From the NCBI GenBank assembly GCA_902491515.1, contig CABUIC010000032.1, positions 1 to 31,135 of the forward strand: a stretch of DNA of 31,135 bases, in the 5' to 3' direction. The notes beneath the pieces are model-generated. The model saw only the letters and a program-made list of their open reading frames with translations. It ran no database searches and had not been told where the DNA came from. A program made the translations under genes and the position numbers. This stretch comes from an uncultured Porphyromonadaceae bacterium (GTDB taxonomy: Bacteria > Bacteroidota > Bacteroidia > Bacteroidales > Muribaculaceae). Shown piece by piece: positions 16,979 through 24,894 of the stretch (position 1 is the stretch's first letter; each line of letters starts with the position of its first letter).

Positions 16979-17002
16979 CCAATGAGTCTTGCAGACGTAT
17001 TT

Positions 17003-17749
17003 TCACAAATTGATGTTGAGGCGGCGCCAGAGGGGAGCGGGGATGGAACGCATCAGAGCCGTTACGACGGCCCAGCGGGAGTCGATGTAGGCGATGCGCC
17101 GGCGGTGGAGGATTGCTTTCTCGATGAGGGGCGCGGCATAGCTTACGCTCATGAGCATCGGGATGTTGGGCTTCTCAGGGTCCTGATCGAGGAGCGCGGT
17201 GTCGACGAATCCGGGACGTATGTCGGTGATGTCGACGTTCACGTGCTGAATGTGGGCGAGCTGGTCGAGAGCCGTAAGATAGTTCCACTGATAGCGCTTG
17301 GATGCGGAATAGGCGGGAGCGATGCCGAGTCCGCGTGCGCCGGCGACGGAAGTAATCACGGCAATCTGCCCGGGCTCGCGGTTGGCCGTGCGGGCGAAGT
17401 AGCGGTAGGCGGCAGTGACGATGGCCGTGAAACCCTTTACGTTGACGTCCACGGTGCGGGCTTCCTTGACCTGGTCGAGCTCAGGGTTGCGCCAGCCCGT
17501 ACCGGCGGCGTAGAGAAGGACGTCCATGCCGTCGATGAGTTCAATCAGATTCTCGAACTTGCGGACAGCGTCGGGGGCGGCCACGTCGATGGCCATGGCC
17601 TCCATCTGTTCAGGGAACTGCGACTTGAGGACTTCGAGACGGTCGAGCCGGCGGGCGGCCACGCCTACGCGCCAGCCCATACGGGCAAAATCGGATGCGA
17701 CCCTCATGCCCATTCCGGAGGACGCGCCTATGATGATGATTTTTTTCAT
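17003..17749 (-). CDS. Short-chain dehydrogenase/reductase (SDR)
   Basis: 248 residues, a classical SDR. The cofactor motif is GASSGMG (8-14), followed by VAARR, whose arginines suggest NADP(H) rather than NAD(H). The mid-domain AAGTG (81-85) takes the place of NNAG. The catalytic tetrad is N103 (DVNVKG), S134 (ITSVAG), Y147 and K151 (YSASK). Such enzymes reduce a carbonyl or oxidise an alcohol; the substrate is not predictable, and the closest general likeness is to DltE/YqjQ-like oxidoreductases. It is the last gene of the minus-strand block, 49 bases after the DUF6048 gene and just before a strong terminator. Confidence 0.9.
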   Translation of the reverse strand: MKKIIIIGASSGMGMRVASDFARMGWRVGVAARRLDRLEVLKSQFPEQMEAMAIDVAAPDAVRKFENLIELIDGMDVLLYAAGTGWRNPELDQVKEARTVDVNVKGFTAIVTAAYRYFARTANREPGQIAVITSVAGARGLGIAPAYSASKRYQWNYLTALDQLAHIQHVNVDITDIRPGFVDTALLDQDPEKPNIPMLMSVSYAAPLIEKAILHRRRIAYIDSRWAVVTALMRSIPAPLWRRLNINL

Positions 17750-17798
17750 TTTACAACAGCGGGACGCGGAGCCGGAGGAATTTCCGGGAACCGGCGCC

Positions 17799-18824
17799 CT
17801 ACTCTATCTTAACCTCTTCCGCCGCTTTTTTGTTCAGATGGACGAGAGGCAGCGTATATATTACCGAGAATGTCCCTCCGATACCCGGACCGCGGGTGCC
17901 GAATCCGGGGACGTACATCGGCTTGCCGTAGGGGTTCTTGCTCTCGTGAAGGATTTTGGAATACCGGAAATTCCAGCCGAGAGAAATCGGTCCGGCAATA
18001 CGCACGCGCACTCCGAGCCGTATTTCAAGCCAACCCGCGGTCACTGACTGTCCGGGGATGGAGAATGTGGCGGTCTCGTCCCAGTACGGCGAGTCGAGGG
18101 TGATGTCGTTAACCTCGAACCTGAAGGGCGAGAAGCCATAGCGGAGGCCGGCGGTGAGAAGATAGTCGGGATTGGAGTTGTAGAAGAAATTATAGTCGGC
18201 TCCGAGGCGGAAATATATGGCCGTTGGTACGCGGAAGGTGAAATCCGATGCTTTCGGGCGGTTGTTCATCTCGCCGAGACCTACTTCGAACACGGGGAGG
18301 TAGCGGTTATGGAGATTGAGCTGCACCCAGAGGTCGAAAAGGCCGTACTTCTGACCGAAGGCGCGCATCACGGGGTCCCATATATTGACTCCGGCGCTCG
18401 CAGAGTAGAAAAGCGGACACTTCATGCGCGGAACGGAGGCGATGAGGGTCGAGTCGACCCATTTCTCGCCCGTCACGGTGTCGACGAACACAACGGCTCC
18501 CTTGTCATCGGTGTAAGAGGTGCTCCGGGCGCGACGCGCGGCGTTGATTTTCGCCGTGTCGTTCCGGGTCTCGTTGATGGCCTGCGTGCGCGTGGCCGCA
18601 TTGTTGACGGGCGTCACACGTCGGCGAGGAGGTGCGGCAGGCTTGGCCTGTGCCGCAACTGAATCCCGTGCGCGGGACACGGAATCAACAGCCAGCGTAG
18701 AATCGCCTGGAGCAATCGAGTCCATGGGAACGGGCTGTCCGGCAGGAAGAACCGGCTGAGCGGCAAAGGCGGCGGTGAGAAGTCCGGCCGAAAGAATAAG
18801 CAGGATGGGCAGACGCGAGTTCAT
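17799..18824 (-). CDS. DUF6048-like outer-membrane protein
   Basis: 341 residues. An N-terminal signal peptide (LLILSAGLLTAAFA, cleavage after AFA near residue 21) leads into about 80 residues of Ala/Pro/Ser/Arg-rich, probably unstructured linker. From about residue 130 on, alternating strands rich in aromatic residues and Gly (for example YFRLGADYNFFYNSN, LLTAGLRYGFSPFRF) suggest a small outer-membrane beta-barrel. The spacing and the neighbouring DUF6452-like lipoprotein gene match the DUF6048/DUF6452 pair known in Bacteroidetes; neither has an assigned function. Its ATG overlaps the stop of the DUF6452 gene by four bases, which implies coupled translation and perhaps a physical partnership. 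Confidence 0.8.
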   Translation of the reverse strand: MNSRLPILLILSAGLLTAAFAAQPVLPAGQPVPMDSIAPGDSTLAVDSVSRARDSVAAQAKPAAPPRRRVTPVNNAATRTQAINETRNDTAKINAARRARSTSYTDDKGAVVFVDTVTGEKWVDSTLIASVPRMKCPLFYSASAGVNIWDPVMRAFGQKYGLFDLWVQLNLHNRYLPVFEVGLGEMNNRPKASDFTFRVPTAIYFRLGADYNFFYNSNPDYLLTAGLRYGFSPFRFEVNDITLDSPYWDETATFSIPGQSVTAGWLEIRLGVRVRIAGPISLGWNFRYSKILHESKNPYGKPMYVPGFGTRGPGIGGTFSVIYTLPLVHLNKKAAEEVKIE

Positions 18825-19354
18825 TCCTCAGGCTGCGGCCCCTCCTCAGGCTCCTGATAGGTGCGGAAATAAAAACGGAGACAGGCGCGGTCGATGTTTG
18901 TAATCAGCGAGTCGATGACAGTCACGGAATCAAGGAGATGCGTGGTGCAGCGGACCTCGCGGAGACGGTAGTTGTACATAGCCCCGCACTCGGAGGAGGC
19001 GAAATAAGGCTGTGACTCGTAGCGGAGCGTCACGGTGTCGTTGAATTCCTGGCTGTTTATCCCCTCCTGCTTGTAGCTGATAGCCCATGCCGTTTCGGTG
19101 CGCGTGGAGCGCATGGGAAGGTAAACCTGCGTGGCCGCCGGAGGAGTGGAGAGCAGGAGCGAATCATCAGGAGCTCCCACGCCGCGGATTTCAATGGAGC
19201 TGAGGCTAACGCCCTCACCCGTTGCCGACGAATAGAATTCGGCGAGGGGTATGGCGCTCTGGTTGTCGAGGCAACCGGACGTAGAGCACGCGGGCAGCCC
19301 CATGACAGCCGGCAGAATCAGGAGAAAGGAAGGGAACGCGCGCGTCAGATCCAT
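18821..19354 (-). CDS. DUF6452-like lipoprotein
   Basis: 177 residues from the ATG at 19354. The hydrophobic signal FLLILPAVMGLPAC ends in a lipobox-like LPAC with Cys23, so it is probably a lipoprotein. The body has several Cys residues (CLDNQ, SSECGAMYNYRLREVRC), a pattern I associate with DUF6452, and strand-like segments ending in LITNIDRACLRFYF. A longer open frame reaches 19507, but it runs inside the nitroreductase gene and lacks a signal peptide. The chosen start overlaps the nitroreductase stop by 10 bases. It ends with an acidic EPEEGPQPEE tail that overlaps the next start. Confidence 0.8.
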   Translation of the reverse strand: MDLTRAFPSFLLILPAVMGLPACSTSGCLDNQSAIPLAEFYSSATGEGVSLSSIEIRGVGAPDDSLLLSTPPAATQVYLPMRSTRTETAWAISYKQEGINSQEFNDTVTLRYESQPYFASSECGAMYNYRLREVRCTTHLLDSVTVIDSLITNIDRACLRFYFRTYQEPEEGPQPEE

Positions 19355-19881
19355 CGTATGATTTCGTCGGCCGGTTTGCGGGTCTTGACAGGAGCGGTGA
19401 CGCCTTCCGCCGGATAACCGATGGGAATAATTGCCACGGGCCGCAGGCCCTCGGGAATGGCGAGACCCTGGCGGAGGACGGCGGGGTCGAAATTGCACAC
19501 CCAGCAAGTGCCCAGACCGCGGTCGGCGGCAGAGAGACAGATGTGCTCGGCGGCTATGGCAAGGTCCACGTCGATATGCGAATGGCCGTCGAAGGGACGT
19601 ACCCAGCCTTCATTCTCCACTCCCATGCAGATGATGAAAGCCGGCGCCGTAGCAAGCCAGTCGCGGGAGTAAGAGGCGAGAACGGCATCGCGGGCCACGC
19701 CCTCGCTGTCAGTCACCCAGAACTGCCAGGGCTGCCGGTTACAGGCTGACGGGGCTATGCGGGCATCCTCGAGCACTTCTTTTATAAGCTCGCGCGCGGG
19801 TACGCGCGAAGAGTCATATTTGCGGCAGGAAAAACGGCTTAGCGCAAGAGCGCGGAAGCCGGAGGCATCAGAATCTGTCAT
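19345..19881 (-). CDS. Nitroreductase family FMN-dependent oxidoreductase
   Basis: 178 residues from the ATG at 19881, the short length usual for single-domain nitroreductases. The N-terminal RFSCRKYDSSRVP and the FMN-contact stretch APSACNRQPWQFWV are the family hallmarks. GLGTCWVCNFDP and VAIIPIGYPAE are the conserved later strands. These enzymes use NAD(P)H to reduce nitro groups, quinones or flavins; the native substrate here is unknown. The gene starts 14 bases inside the end of the glycosyltransferase gene. An upstream ATG at 19896 would also be possible, adding five residues. Confidence 0.9.
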   Translation of the reverse strand: MTDSDASGFRALALSRFSCRKYDSSRVPARELIKEVLEDARIAPSACNRQPWQFWVTDSEGVARDAVLASYSRDWLATAPAFIICMGVENEGWVRPFDGHSHIDVDLAIAAEHICLSAADRGLGTCWVCNFDPAVLRQGLAIPEGLRPVAIIPIGYPAEGVTAPVKTRKPADEIIRWI

Positions 19882-20821
19882 CGATTTCGTATTCATTTCG
19901 TTTAGGAGAGTTACGGACCACAAGCTCGCCGATAAAGCCGGCCAGGAAAAGCTGGGAGCCCAGAAGCATGAGTGTCAGGGCGAGGTAGAAATAAGGGGAG
20001 TCGGTCACGAGGATGTAGCTGTGGCCCGAATACATGTGGTAGAGTTTCAGGGCTCCTACGAGGACCACGGCCACAAAGCCCAGGATGAACATCAGCGAGC
20101 CGAGGAGGCCGAAGAAGTGCATGGGTTTCTTGCCGAAGCGGCCTGTGAACCAGAGGGTGAGAAGGTCAAGGTAGCCGTTGACGAACCGGTCGAGACCGAA
20201 TTTGGTCTTTCCGTACTTTCGGGCGCGGTGCCGGACAACTTTCTCGCCGATTTTGTGGAATCCGGCGAGTTTTGCCAGATAAGGGATATAGCGGTGCATG
20301 TCGCCATATACCTCGATATGCTTCACAACGGCGGATTTGTAGGCCTTGAGGCCGCAATTGAAGTCATGGAGATTGTGGATGCCGCTCACCCGTCGCGCCG
20401 TGGCGTTGAAAAGTTTGGTGGGGATGGTTTTCGACAGGGGGTCGTAGCGCTTTTTCTTAAAGCCGCTCACGAGGTCGTAGCCGTCCTCCGTAATCATGCG
20501 GTAGAGCTCGGGGATTTCATCGGGGGAGTCCTGAAGGTCGGCGTCCATGGTTATCACCACGTCGCCCTTCGCGGCGCCGAATCCGGTGTTGAGCGCCGGG
20601 CTCTTGCCGTAGTTGCGCCGGAAGGAAATGCCGCGGACATGCTCGGGATTTTTCTTCCGGAGCTCCTGGATTACGCGCCAGGAGTCGTCGGTCGAGCCGT
20701 CGTTGACAAAGATTATTTCATAGGAGAAGCCGTTGGCGTCCATGACGCGCTCAATCCAGGCCTCAAGCTCCGGGAGCGACTCGGCTTCATTATACAGTGG
20801 AACGATTACGGAAATGTTCAT
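19868..20821 (-). CDS. GT2 family membrane glycosyltransferase (DPM1/GtrB-like)
   Basis: 317 residues. The GT-A domain begins MNISVIVPLYNEAESLPEL and has the nucleotide-sugar motifs VNDGSTDDS and MDADLQDSPDEIPEL. A RHRARKYGKTKFG segment follows. Two C-terminal membrane helices (about 232-255 and 275-300) end in VRNSPKRNEYEIDDRF. This is the layout of enzymes that move a sugar from a nucleotide donor to a polyprenyl phosphate or other membrane lipid on the cytoplasmic face. The sugar and acceptor are not predictable. Its start overlaps the DUF4199 stop by four bases (ATGA). Confidence 0.92.
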   Translation of the reverse strand: MNISVIVPLYNEAESLPELEAWIERVMDANGFSYEIIFVNDGSTDDSWRVIQELRKKNPEHVRGISFRRNYGKSPALNTGFGAAKGDVVITMDADLQDSPDEIPELYRMITEDGYDLVSGFKKKRYDPLSKTIPTKLFNATARRVSGIHNLHDFNCGLKAYKSAVVKHIEVYGDMHRYIPYLAKLAGFHKIGEKVVRHRARKYGKTKFGLDRFVNGYLDLLTLWFTGRFGKKPMHFFGLLGSLMFILGFVAVVLVGALKLYHMYSGHSYILVTDSPYFYLALTLMLLGSQLFLAGFIGELVVRNSPKRNEYEIDDRF

Positions 20822-21333
20822 TTTCTGACTAATAATTTTGCGAAAACTGCACCGAGGATGCCGAGGCAGAGCCCAGTGAACACCATCAGCGTGAGAACGG
20901 AGGCCATCATGTCGGCGGCGGTGGGAATCTGTCCCTTGTCGAGCATGGACTGCATCTGCACGGCGAGTGCCGAATACTCGGGGACGGCGGAGAGAAGCGC
21001 CACGGAAGCCTCCATCTGCTTCCCGATGAGGTCCGGCCAGATGAAGCGCAGGGAAGCGTAGACCACGAGGGCCACGGGCAGAGCGGCGAAGAACGACACG
21101 GCAATGCCATAGCTCGCGAGGGCCGCACCCGGCACACCGCGGCCCGACAAAGCCCGCGACTCGCGTTCACGCAGGATTTGCTCGCGGACCACGTAGACCA
21201 TACCCGCGACTCCCGACATCATGGCAAGGAGGCCGGCCGCGCCTCCCAAGGCGCTCAGGCCGAAGAAGCCCATTACGAAAAGAGATGTTACGAGGCCCTT
21301 GCGGGCGGCGCTGTCAATCAGTGGTGGCACCAT
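20818..21333 (-). CDS. DUF4199 family membrane protein
   Basis: 171 residues, with about four hydrophobic segments: LFVMGFFGLSALGGAAGLLAM, the long stretch GIAVSFFAALPVALVVYASL, and VLTLMVFTGLCLGILGAVFAK near the end. A charged loop of helix type (VVREQILRERESRAL) follows the first pair. This matches DUF4199, a Bacteroidetes inner-membrane family commonly found directly upstream of a GT2 glycosyltransferase like the one here. Its role is unknown; a helper of the glycosyltransferase is a reasonable guess from position only. Confidence 0.8.
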   Translation of the reverse strand: MVPPLIDSAARKGLVTSLFVMGFFGLSALGGAAGLLAMMSGVAGMVYVVREQILRERESRALSGRGVPGAALASYGIAVSFFAALPVALVVYASLRFIWPDLIGKQMEASVALLSAVPEYSALAVQMQSMLDKGQIPTAADMMASVLTLMVFTGLCLGILGAVFAKLLVRK

Positions 21334-21339
21334 ATCGGA

Positions 21340-22290
21340 TTACTTTTCAGGCAATTCAATTGTTTCAACGATTATTCCGCCGGCGATGCGCAGGACGGTT
21401 CCCTGGCGGTATTCGCCAAGCAGGACGTTTGTCAGCGCGGTCTCGCCGGGAAGAAGTGCGGGGAGGACGGCGCGGACATCCTCGGGACGCGTGTCGCGGA
21501 AAGCCCAGAAGAGAGGCTGACCGGCGGCCAGATGACGCGCTGAGGCTATGCGGGCAGGAGTCGCGGGCTCGAGGGCATCGAGGAATACCACGATGGCGTC
21601 GCGGGCCTGCTCGCGGAGGTCCACTCGGGCACCTCCTGCTATATTCTTGAAGGCGGTATGCGGCAGTCGAGGCAGAAAAGCGAAGGGAAAACGGCGCCGC
21701 AGATATGCGGCGTCTATCGAGTCGGGAAGCTCGCCGCCGAGGGGCGAATATTCCTCGCGGAGGAGCTCGAAGACCTCGCCGGAGGTCGAGGTGACGGTCT
21801 TGGACACGCCGAGCGGCAGTCCTCTCAGGAAAGTGAAGAGAACGCGGAATATCGAGCCGTCCTTTCCGGCCGGAGATGTGAAGGAGATACTGTCGGCAGT
21901 GGCAAGCTCGGTAGTGAATGTGCTGTCAGCCAGAATTTCGCGGATCTGGGAGGCAAGCCCGGAGGGAGTGCGCTTGAACAGATAACCCATATCCGCCGGT
22001 CCGGCGCCCTTACTGCGACGCAGAATGCCCGAAGTGTAGTTGTAGACGCTGTCGGCGAAGAATGCGGCGAAGACCGGCTCTTCCCTGCCCTCCGGAGTAC
22101 TCTCGACGAGCATATCGCCGTCAGGGAGAACAAGCACGCGCCCAGTGTCGCGCAAGCCGCTGACGGCCAGCGCACAGCGCACGGGGCGCCCGAGCTTCGC
22201 CAGACAGTCCTCCACGGGCGTCACTGCGAAGGCTCCTGTCAGGGAACACAGGGCTGCCAAGCCTATGAGATATGTGCGCCGGACGTTCAT
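21340..22290 (-). CDS. Exported protein of unknown function
   Basis: 316 residues from the ATG at 22290, whose first base is the last base of the PBP1A stop (TGATG). A signal peptide is visible (RRTYLIGLAALCSLTGAFA, cleavage after AFA). I do not recognise a family. The first third is strand-rich (VLVLPDGDMLVESTPEGREEP), the middle has YNYTSGILRRSKGAG and a Ser/Thr-rich stretch, and the last part has alternating helices and strands ending AGGIIVETIELPEK. There are two Cys residues in CLAKLGRPVRCAL after the signal, which could form a disulfide. The position between PBP1A and DUF4199 suggests an envelope role. A longer upstream frame to 22536 lies inside PBP1A and is ignored. Confidence 0.75.
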   Translation of the reverse strand: MNVRRTYLIGLAALCSLTGAFAVTPVEDCLAKLGRPVRCALAVSGLRDTGRVLVLPDGDMLVESTPEGREEPVFAAFFADSVYNYTSGILRRSKGAGPADMGYLFKRTPSGLASQIREILADSTFTTELATADSISFTSPAGKDGSIFRVLFTFLRGLPLGVSKTVTSTSGEVFELLREEYSPLGGELPDSIDAAYLRRRFPFAFLPRLPHTAFKNIAGGARVDLREQARDAIVVFLDALEPATPARIASARHLAAGQPLFWAFRDTRPEDVRAVLPALLPGETALTNVLLGEYRQGTVLRIAGGIIVETIELPEK

Positions 22291-24692
22291 CAGTCGAATG
22301 CTCCGCTCACGATTTCGTCGACAGTCTGCTCCTCGTCGGAGTAGTCGCCGAAGTCCATGCCGCCGTCGCAGAGATTTGCCTCCGAGAAGTGGAAGCGCGA
22401 GGTCTGCGTGTAAGGCAGCTTCGGGTCGGCGTAGACTTTCGAGATGTATTTTCCGTAAATCGGGAGGGCCATCGACGCTCCCTGGCCCTGGGCCATGTTG
22501 TTGAAGTGGATATAGCGCTCCTCGCCGCCGACCCATACACCGCTGACCAGCTCGGGCGTGAAGCCCATGAACCAGCCGTCGGCGTTGAAGTTCGTCGTAC
22601 CGGTCTTGCCGCCCATCTGAGCGGTGATATTGTAGGGCGCGCGGCGCAGGCGGTTACCCGTACCGCTGTCCACCACGTTGAGGAGCACGGAGAGTATGCG
22701 GCTGTGGCCCCGCTCGGTGATTACCTCGGTCTGCGTGGGCGTGAATTCCTGGATTACGTTGCCGTTGGCATCGGCGATGGCTGTGACGTACATGGGATTG
22801 GAACGCATTCCCTTGTTGGCGAAGGCGCTGTAGGCCGTCACCATTTCCTTGACACTGACCTCGCAGGGGCCGAGACAGAGCGACTTCACGGCGGGGAGCT
22901 TGTTGGTGATGCCGTAGGAGTGCATTCGGCGCACGAGCTCCCATGGATTGAGGCGGTCCATAATCCGGGCAGAAATCCAGTTGTTGGAGTTGGTGAGAGC
23001 CCAGCGGAGACTCACCATCTCGCCGACGCGGGCATGCCCCGAATTTCGGGGCTGCCAGACGCGGCCGTTCTCATCGTAGAGCGTGGGCTGCTCGTTGAGC
23101 ATCTCCGAGCATGGGGTGAACTCGTCCGTCTCGAAGGCGTAGGTGTAGAGGAAGGGCTTGATCGTCGAACCGATCTGCCGGCGCCCCGTGGCCGCCATGT
23201 CGTACTGGAAAAAGCGAAAATCGGGGCCGCCGACGTAGGCCTTGACGTAGCCTGTTGTGGGATCCATGCTCATGAAGCCCGTGCGGAGGAAGCTCTTGGT
23301 GTAGAGGATGGAGTCGCGGGGAGTCATCACTGTATCGACGGGACCGGCATAGCTGAAGACGGTCATCTCCATGGGCGTGGCGAACTCCCGGTCGATTTCT
23401 TCCTTCGAGCGGCCGGCCACTCGGGCCACTCGGGCGCGCTCGCTCTGGCTGACGGCCTGATTGATGAGCTTCTCGCGGAGCGAGGGACTCAGCTCGCCGC
23501 TGTTCGAGGTGTAGGGAGCGGTCGAGGAGCCGCGCTTCTCCTTGAAGAACTGCTGCTGGAGCGAGCTCATATGCTCCTGAACGGCCTCCTCGGCGTAGCG
23601 CTGCATACGCGAGTCGATTGTCGTATATATTTTGAGGCCGTCGTTGTAGATGTCGTATTTCGTGCCGTCGGGCTTGCGGGTCTTCTCAACCCATCCGAAG
23701 AGGGGGTCGGTAGCCCAGGCGATGGAGTCGTCGACGTAGCGCTGCTGGTCCCAGGAGGGATAGTCGGAGCTCCTGGGCTTCTTCGCGGTGAGGACGCGGC
23801 GGAGCTCCTCGCGGAAGTAGGGGGCGAGGCCGTCCTTGTGGTCCACGCGGTGGAAGTCGAGCGTAAGGGGCTGTGCCTGAAGGTCGGCGAGTTGCTCGTC
23901 GGTAAGCATCCCCGCCTTGCGCATCTGCTCGAGCACCACATTGCGGCGGTCGCGCGTGCGCTCGGGCTTACGCACGGGATTGTAGTACGAAGGATTTTTG
24001 ACCATTCCCACCAGCGTGGCGGCCTCGAGGGTGTTCAGCTCCGATGCCTCCTTGTTGAAGTAGACCTTCGCGGCGCTCTTGATGCCCACGGCGTTGTAGA
24101 GGAAGTCGAACTGGTTGAGATACATCTTCAGAATCTCTTCTTTCGAGTAGAAACGCTCGAGCTTGATGGCAATCATCCATTCGATGGGCTTCTGCATGGC
24201 GCGGGCGAAGATATTGTGCGAGGCCGGAGAATACAGCTGTTTGGCGAGCTGCTGGGTAATCGTGGAGCCGCCGCCGGCGCTGCGCTGGCCCATGAGCACG
24301 GTCTTGACGAGTGCGCGCGTCACGGCCCTCATGTCGATTCCGGAATGGTCGGCGAAACGGGCGTCCTCCGTGGCGATCAGAGCGTCCACCACCGCGGGCG
24401 AAATCTCGTCGTAGTCGGCATAGACGCGGTTGCCCGTATTGCGGAAGTAGCGGCCGAGTTCCTCGCCGTCGGAGGTATAGAGAACGGAGGCGTACTTGTC
24501 CTGAGGATTCTTCAGCTCCTCGATGGGGGGCATGTATCCGATCACGCCATTGTACACCATAATAAAAAACACGCCCGTGAGCAGAACGCACACGGCAAAG
24601 GCCAGCCAAAGAAATCTTACAATCTTACAGCTGCGCGCTTTGCGCGGGTTTGGCGCCGCTGCGGCGGGGGCGTTTTTCCGGGTCTTGTCCAT
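22290..24692 (-). CDS. Class A penicillin-binding protein 1A (bifunctional peptidoglycan synthase)
   Basis: 800 residues. A short cytoplasmic basic tail and one membrane helix (about 25-48) precede the GT51 glycosyltransferase domain with IATEDARF (catalytic E109), GGSTITQQLAKQL and the FYSKEEILKMYLNQ motif. The transpeptidase domain has the SxxK box in GSTIKP (near 508), the SxN box in TNSNNW (near 570) and KTGTT (near 697). It polymerises lipid II into glycan strands and cross-links the stem peptides. The insert between the domains (about 300-480) is longer than in Escherichia coli PBP1A-like cores, with charged, Gln-rich stretches. It is the first gene of the minus-strand block, with a promoter element about 40 bases upstream. 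Confidence 0.95.
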   Translation of the reverse strand: MDKTRKNAPAAAAPNPRKARSCKIVRFLWLAFAVCVLLTGVFFIMVYNGVIGYMPPIEELKNPQDKYASVLYTSDGEELGRYFRNTGNRVYADYDEISPAVVDALIATEDARFADHSGIDMRAVTRALVKTVLMGQRSAGGGSTITQQLAKQLYSPASHNIFARAMQKPIEWMIAIKLERFYSKEEILKMYLNQFDFLYNAVGIKSAAKVYFNKEASELNTLEAATLVGMVKNPSYYNPVRKPERTRDRRNVVLEQMRKAGMLTDEQLADLQAQPLTLDFHRVDHKDGLAPYFREELRRVLTAKKPRSSDYPSWDQQRYVDDSIAWATDPLFGWVEKTRKPDGTKYDIYNDGLKIYTTIDSRMQRYAEEAVQEHMSSLQQQFFKEKRGSSTAPYTSNSGELSPSLREKLINQAVSQSERARVARVAGRSKEEIDREFATPMEMTVFSYAGPVDTVMTPRDSILYTKSFLRTGFMSMDPTTGYVKAYVGGPDFRFFQYDMAATGRRQIGSTIKPFLYTYAFETDEFTPCSEMLNEQPTLYDENGRVWQPRNSGHARVGEMVSLRWALTNSNNWISARIMDRLNPWELVRRMHSYGITNKLPAVKSLCLGPCEVSVKEMVTAYSAFANKGMRSNPMYVTAIADANGNVIQEFTPTQTEVITERGHSRILSVLLNVVDSGTGNRLRRAPYNITAQMGGKTGTTNFNADGWFMGFTPELVSGVWVGGEERYIHFNNMAQGQGASMALPIYGKYISKVYADPKLPYTQTSRFHFSEANLCDGGMDFGDYSDEEQTVDEIVSGAFD

Positions 24693-24732
24693 ATATAATA
24701 TATAAGAAGAGTGGTTCTGTCAGTTCAATTTG

Positions 24733-24740
24733 CAAAAATA
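24733..24740 (-). promoter_or_regulatory. -7 element of the PBP1A operon promoter
   Basis: On the minus strand this reads TATTTTTG, an exact TAnnTTTG. No clean TTTG lies 19-21 bases upstream (the nearest is 26 bases away), so the promoter is incomplete by consensus. Confidence 0.5.
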
Positions 24741-24834
24741 CGCATTTTTTCCGAGAAACGAAAACGCAAAAGACGGATTGCGTGACAACATCTGCAAAAT
24801 TGCCCCGCCATTGGCGGCGGCGGATTCGGGCTCT

Positions 24835-24866
24835 TTTGGCGGTTCGGGGAATTTTTTGTAATTTTG
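24835..24866 (+). promoter_or_regulatory. Promoter of the FadL-type transporter gene
   Basis: TTTG at 24835-24838, a 20-base spacer, then TAATTTTG at 24859-24866. This is a full match to the Bacteroidetes consensus. Start would be near 24873, only about 20 bases before the ATG. Confidence 0.8.
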
Positions 24867-24894
24867 CCGGCGTATTTTTTCAAAGAGCAATTAC

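Noticed and set aside
22272..24698. An 808-codon open frame on the plus strand opposite PBP1A
   Set aside because: PBP1A on the minus strand carries all its catalytic motifs; the antisense frame is His/Gly/Val-rich with no recognisable domain.
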